Part shown: in pieces, positions 62,186 to 64,000 of the stretch
Layout of the letters: every line of letters begins with the position of its first letter
Numbering within the stretch: position 1 is the stretch's first letter
DNA from: Chryseobacterium gleum
GTDB taxonomy: Bacteria; Bacteroidota; Bacteroidia; Flavobacteriales_D; Crocinitomicaceae
Length of the DNA stretch: 64,000 nucleotides
Reading direction: 5' to 3'
Assembly: GCA_945897805.1 (NCBI GenBank)
Contig: CAMDFX010000010.1
Location: 1-64,000 of the forward strand
Translations under genes and position numbers: made by a program
The notes under the pieces: model-generated
Database searches by the model: none
Told to the model about the DNA's origin: nothing
What the model saw: the letters and a program-made list of their open reading frames with translations, nothing else

Positions 62186-63646
62186 TTAGATGCTTCCTTT
62201 CATATAATCACTGAAACGATCGCGGTAACTAACGCCACTTTCGGCAGCAGATTTGCTTAATTTTTTGCTTTCAACCAATCCCCAAAGTACAAATTCTTTC
62301 AGAAAATGTTTGTCTTCATTTTGAATTCTTGGTTGATATTTTTGAATCAATTTTTCCAATGGTTCGATCGCATCTAATTGCGCAAAATAGGTGGCATCAT
62401 CCGCCTCTTGACTTAGATGAACTTCGTCTGCCTCGAAAAACCAATCAACGATGTCTTGATATGGACCTTTCATATCTTCTTTCTCCAATTTTTCCACTTT
62501 CGGAAAATAGGATCCGAAAAGCGTTTTAATTGAATCGTTAATTAATTGCTCAGCCACAAAAAGTGAACCTTCTTGTTCGCCTTCATAAACCAATTCCATT
62601 TTGCCAGTCAATGCAGGAATGATGCCAATGAAGTCACTCAATCTGACTGTTGTTTTTGGATTTCCGCCACGCAAACTTCTCAATTCGGCCGTACTAATTA
62701 AATTTTCGAAAGCAGAAATACTCATTCTGGCACTTACGCCACTTTTTGTATCGATAAAATCACTGTCGCGAGCTTCAAAACCAATTTGTTCGATAATATC
62801 CATTGCCAAAGATGGCACGTAAATATTCTCTTTTTGCTTGCCAACTAATTTGGCTTCTTGCGCAGTAATTTTTCTTGCAATTTCAATGCTTTCGGGATAA
62901 TGCGTCAAAATTTGGGAACCAATTCTGTCTTTTAAAGGTGTTACAATACTTCCACGATTGGTATAATCTTCTGGATTTGCGGTAAAAACAAACTGAATAT
63001 CCAACGGAAAACGCAATTGAAAACCACGAATTTGAATGTCGCCTTCTTGCAGAATATTGAACAGCGCAACTTGAATTCGCGCTTGTAAATCTGGCAATTC
63101 GTTGATCACAAAAATGCAACGATTCGCTCGTGGAATCATACCAAAGTGAATCACACGTTCGTCTGCATAAGACAATTTCATGTTTGCCGCACGAATGGGG
63201 TCAACATCTCCGATTAAATCTGAGATTGTAACATCAGGTGTTGCCAATTTTTCTGCAAAACGATCATTTCTATGCAACCAAGAAATAGGTGTTTTATCTC
63301 CCAGTTCTGCGATTAAATCTTTCGCAAAGCGAGAAAGTGGACTCATTGGATCGTCGTTCACCTCAGAACCTTGAACAACAGGAATCCATTCGTCCAATAA
63401 ATTGACCATTTGGCGCGCAATTCTTGTTTTTGCTTGTCCACGTAAACCCAATAAATTGATGTTGTGTTTAGATAAAATCGCTCTTTCCAATTCTGGAATA
63501 ACCGAATTTTCGTAACCGTGGATACCTTCAAAAGTTGGTTTTTTGGCTTGAATAAGTGCGACTAAATTGTCTCTTAATTCTTCTTTGATTGATTTGGTTT
63601 GATAACCTGATTTCTTTAAATCGCCGAGTGTTTGAATATTTGTCAT
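62186..63646 (-). CDS. MoxR / magnesium-chelatase-like AAA ATPase
   Basis: 486 residues. Walker A LLGLRGQAKT, and a Walker B segment CIFVINELPDLQARIQVALFNILQEGDIQIRGF in which the usual acidic pair reads NE. The sensor segment is VFTANPEDYTNRGSIVTPLKDRI. The NELPDL form is, as I recall, typical of this subfamily rather than a defect. It precedes a VWA-domain gene on the same strand (20-base gap), the usual AAA/VWA chaperone pairing. Confidence 0.9.
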   Translation of the reverse strand: MTNIQTLGDLKKSGYQTKSIKEELRDNLVALIQAKKPTFEGIHGYENSVIPELERAILSKHNINLLGLRGQAKTRIARQMVNLLDEWIPVVQGSEVNDDPMSPLSRFAKDLIAELGDKTPISWLHRNDRFAEKLATPDVTISDLIGDVDPIRAANMKLSYADERVIHFGMIPRANRCIFVINELPDLQARIQVALFNILQEGDIQIRGFQLRFPLDIQFVFTANPEDYTNRGSIVTPLKDRIGSQILTHYPESIEIARKITAQEAKLVGKQKENIYVPSLAMDIIEQIGFEARDSDFIDTKSGVSARMSISAFENLISTAELRSLRGGNPKTTVRLSDFIGIIPALTGKMELVYEGEQEGSLFVAEQLINDSIKTLFGSYFPKVEKLEKEDMKGPYQDIVDWFFEADEVHLSQEADDATYFAQLDAIEPLEKLIQKYQPRIQNEDKHFLKEFVLWGLVESKKLSKSAAESGVSYRDRFSDYMKGSI

Positions 63647-63666
63647 TTTGCTAATATTGTTGTTGT

Positions 63667-64000
63667 TTAACCTCTAATTCTTTTGATTCGATTGGTTTGA
63701 TAATCTTCAAAAATCATTTCACCCAAACCTTGTAATCCTGTGTAAAATGCTTTTCCTTGATTGGCTTCTGTGAAACGTTGCACGAATTGTCGCAAATAAG
63801 GATCCTGAGCAATCATGAATGTGGTGATGGGAATATGCAATTTGCGCGCTTGTTGGGCTGTTGTGTAGCATTTATCCACAATGTATGAATCTAGCCCATT
63901 GCTGTTCATGTAATAATCGCCATTTGGTTCTTTGACGCAACTTGGTTTTCCGTCGGTAATCATGAAAATTTGCTTGTTGGTATTTCTTTTTCGTCGCAAA
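63667..64000 (-). CDS. VWA-domain protein, partial (N-terminus beyond right edge)
   Basis: The C-terminal 111 residues of a von Willebrand A-type protein (QIFMITDGKPSCV, KLHIPITTFMIAQDPYLRQFVQRFTEANQGKAFY). The frame is open to the right edge; a TTG at 63999 is an internal codon, not a start. It lies upstream of the AAA gene on the same strand and is its probable partner. Confidence 0.85.
   Translation of the reverse strand, partial: LRRKRNTNKQIFMITDGKPSCVKEPNGDYYMNSNGLDSYIVDKCYTTAQQARKLHIPITTFMIAQDPYLRQFVQRFTEANQGKAFYTGLQGLGEMIFEDYQTNRIKRIRG

Overview
The window reads as a chromosomal segment of a low-GC member of the Bacteroidota, most likely order Flavobacteriales. The reasons are Bacteroidota-type -7 boxes (TAnnTTTG) in front of many genes, almost no Shine-Dalgarno sequences, several secreted proteins with type IX secretion (T9SS) C-terminal signals, a PorZ-like T9SS component next to recO, an SDR-type threonine dehydrogenase, and lineage families such as DUF3098 and proteins resembling DUF6427 and DUF6341. 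The genus cannot be fixed from sequence alone. About 51 protein genes and two tRNAs are supported. There is no rRNA, CRISPR array, prophage or insertion sequence.

Layout. 1-2.3 kb: the 5' part of a large secreted LamG/Ig-repeat protein on the minus strand, behind a GC-rich, strongly structured leader. 2.5-7.8 kb: ileS and a FucP-like sugar transporter with an unusual insert. 7.9-8.3 kb: copy 1 of a dispersed repeat. 8.3-12.8 kb: xseA-xseB, then ftsX, DUF3098, uppP and truB. 12.8-17.6 kb: a NUMOD4/HNH nuclease-like gene, a metallo-beta-lactamase-fold hydrolase, a heptamer tandem repeat, a biotin carrier protein and an M1 aminopeptidase lipoprotein. 17.7-22.9 kb: purQ-purD, two small-family membrane proteins, ispD and a MORN-repeat protein. 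23.0-30.4 kb: tdh, repeat copy 2, photolyase, dusB, thiamine pyrophosphokinase, a tandem universal stress protein and a GH3-family enzyme. 30.6-35.8 kb: tRNA-Arg, porZ, recO, an ECF sigma factor with a probable membrane anti-sigma factor, and a YraN protein. 35.9-43.4 kb: a T9SS cargo protein, an alpha/beta-hydrolase-like protein, a YebC-family protein, an AAA/DUF4143 ATPase and rseP. 43.4-50.0 kb: an AsmA-like protein, a beta-barrel protein, a VTC/DUF4956 pair and purT. 50.1-57.0 kb: a five-gene SpoIIM/DUF4129/DUF4350/MoxR/DUF58 operon. 57.0-64.0 kb: a CotH-kinase secreted protein, tRNA-Leu, a second AAA/DUF4143 ATPase, rlmF, and a MoxR-like AAA plus VWA pair cut by the right edge.

Working together. 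Cell-envelope functions recur: undecaprenyl phosphate recycling, FtsX, RseP, AsmA, T9SS maturation by PorZ and three T9SS-type cargo proteins. Purine synthesis appears three times (purQ, purD, purT). Two MoxR-type AAA systems lie close together; the first is paired with a DUF58 protein and the second with a VWA protein.

Most worth a second look: (1) the structured leader at about 2134-2286, with two mutually exclusive helices, one of them followed by a U-tract; (2) an isoleucyl-tRNA synthetase whose HIGH signature reads GIHH, an altered signature linked to mupirocin hyper-resistance; (3) a roughly 400-bp repeat pair whose 205-base core is nearly invariant while its flanks have diverged; (4) two AAA/DUF4143 genes that each carry their own short repeated sequences at the promoter; (5) a FucP-like transporter with a coiled coil between two extra membrane helices.
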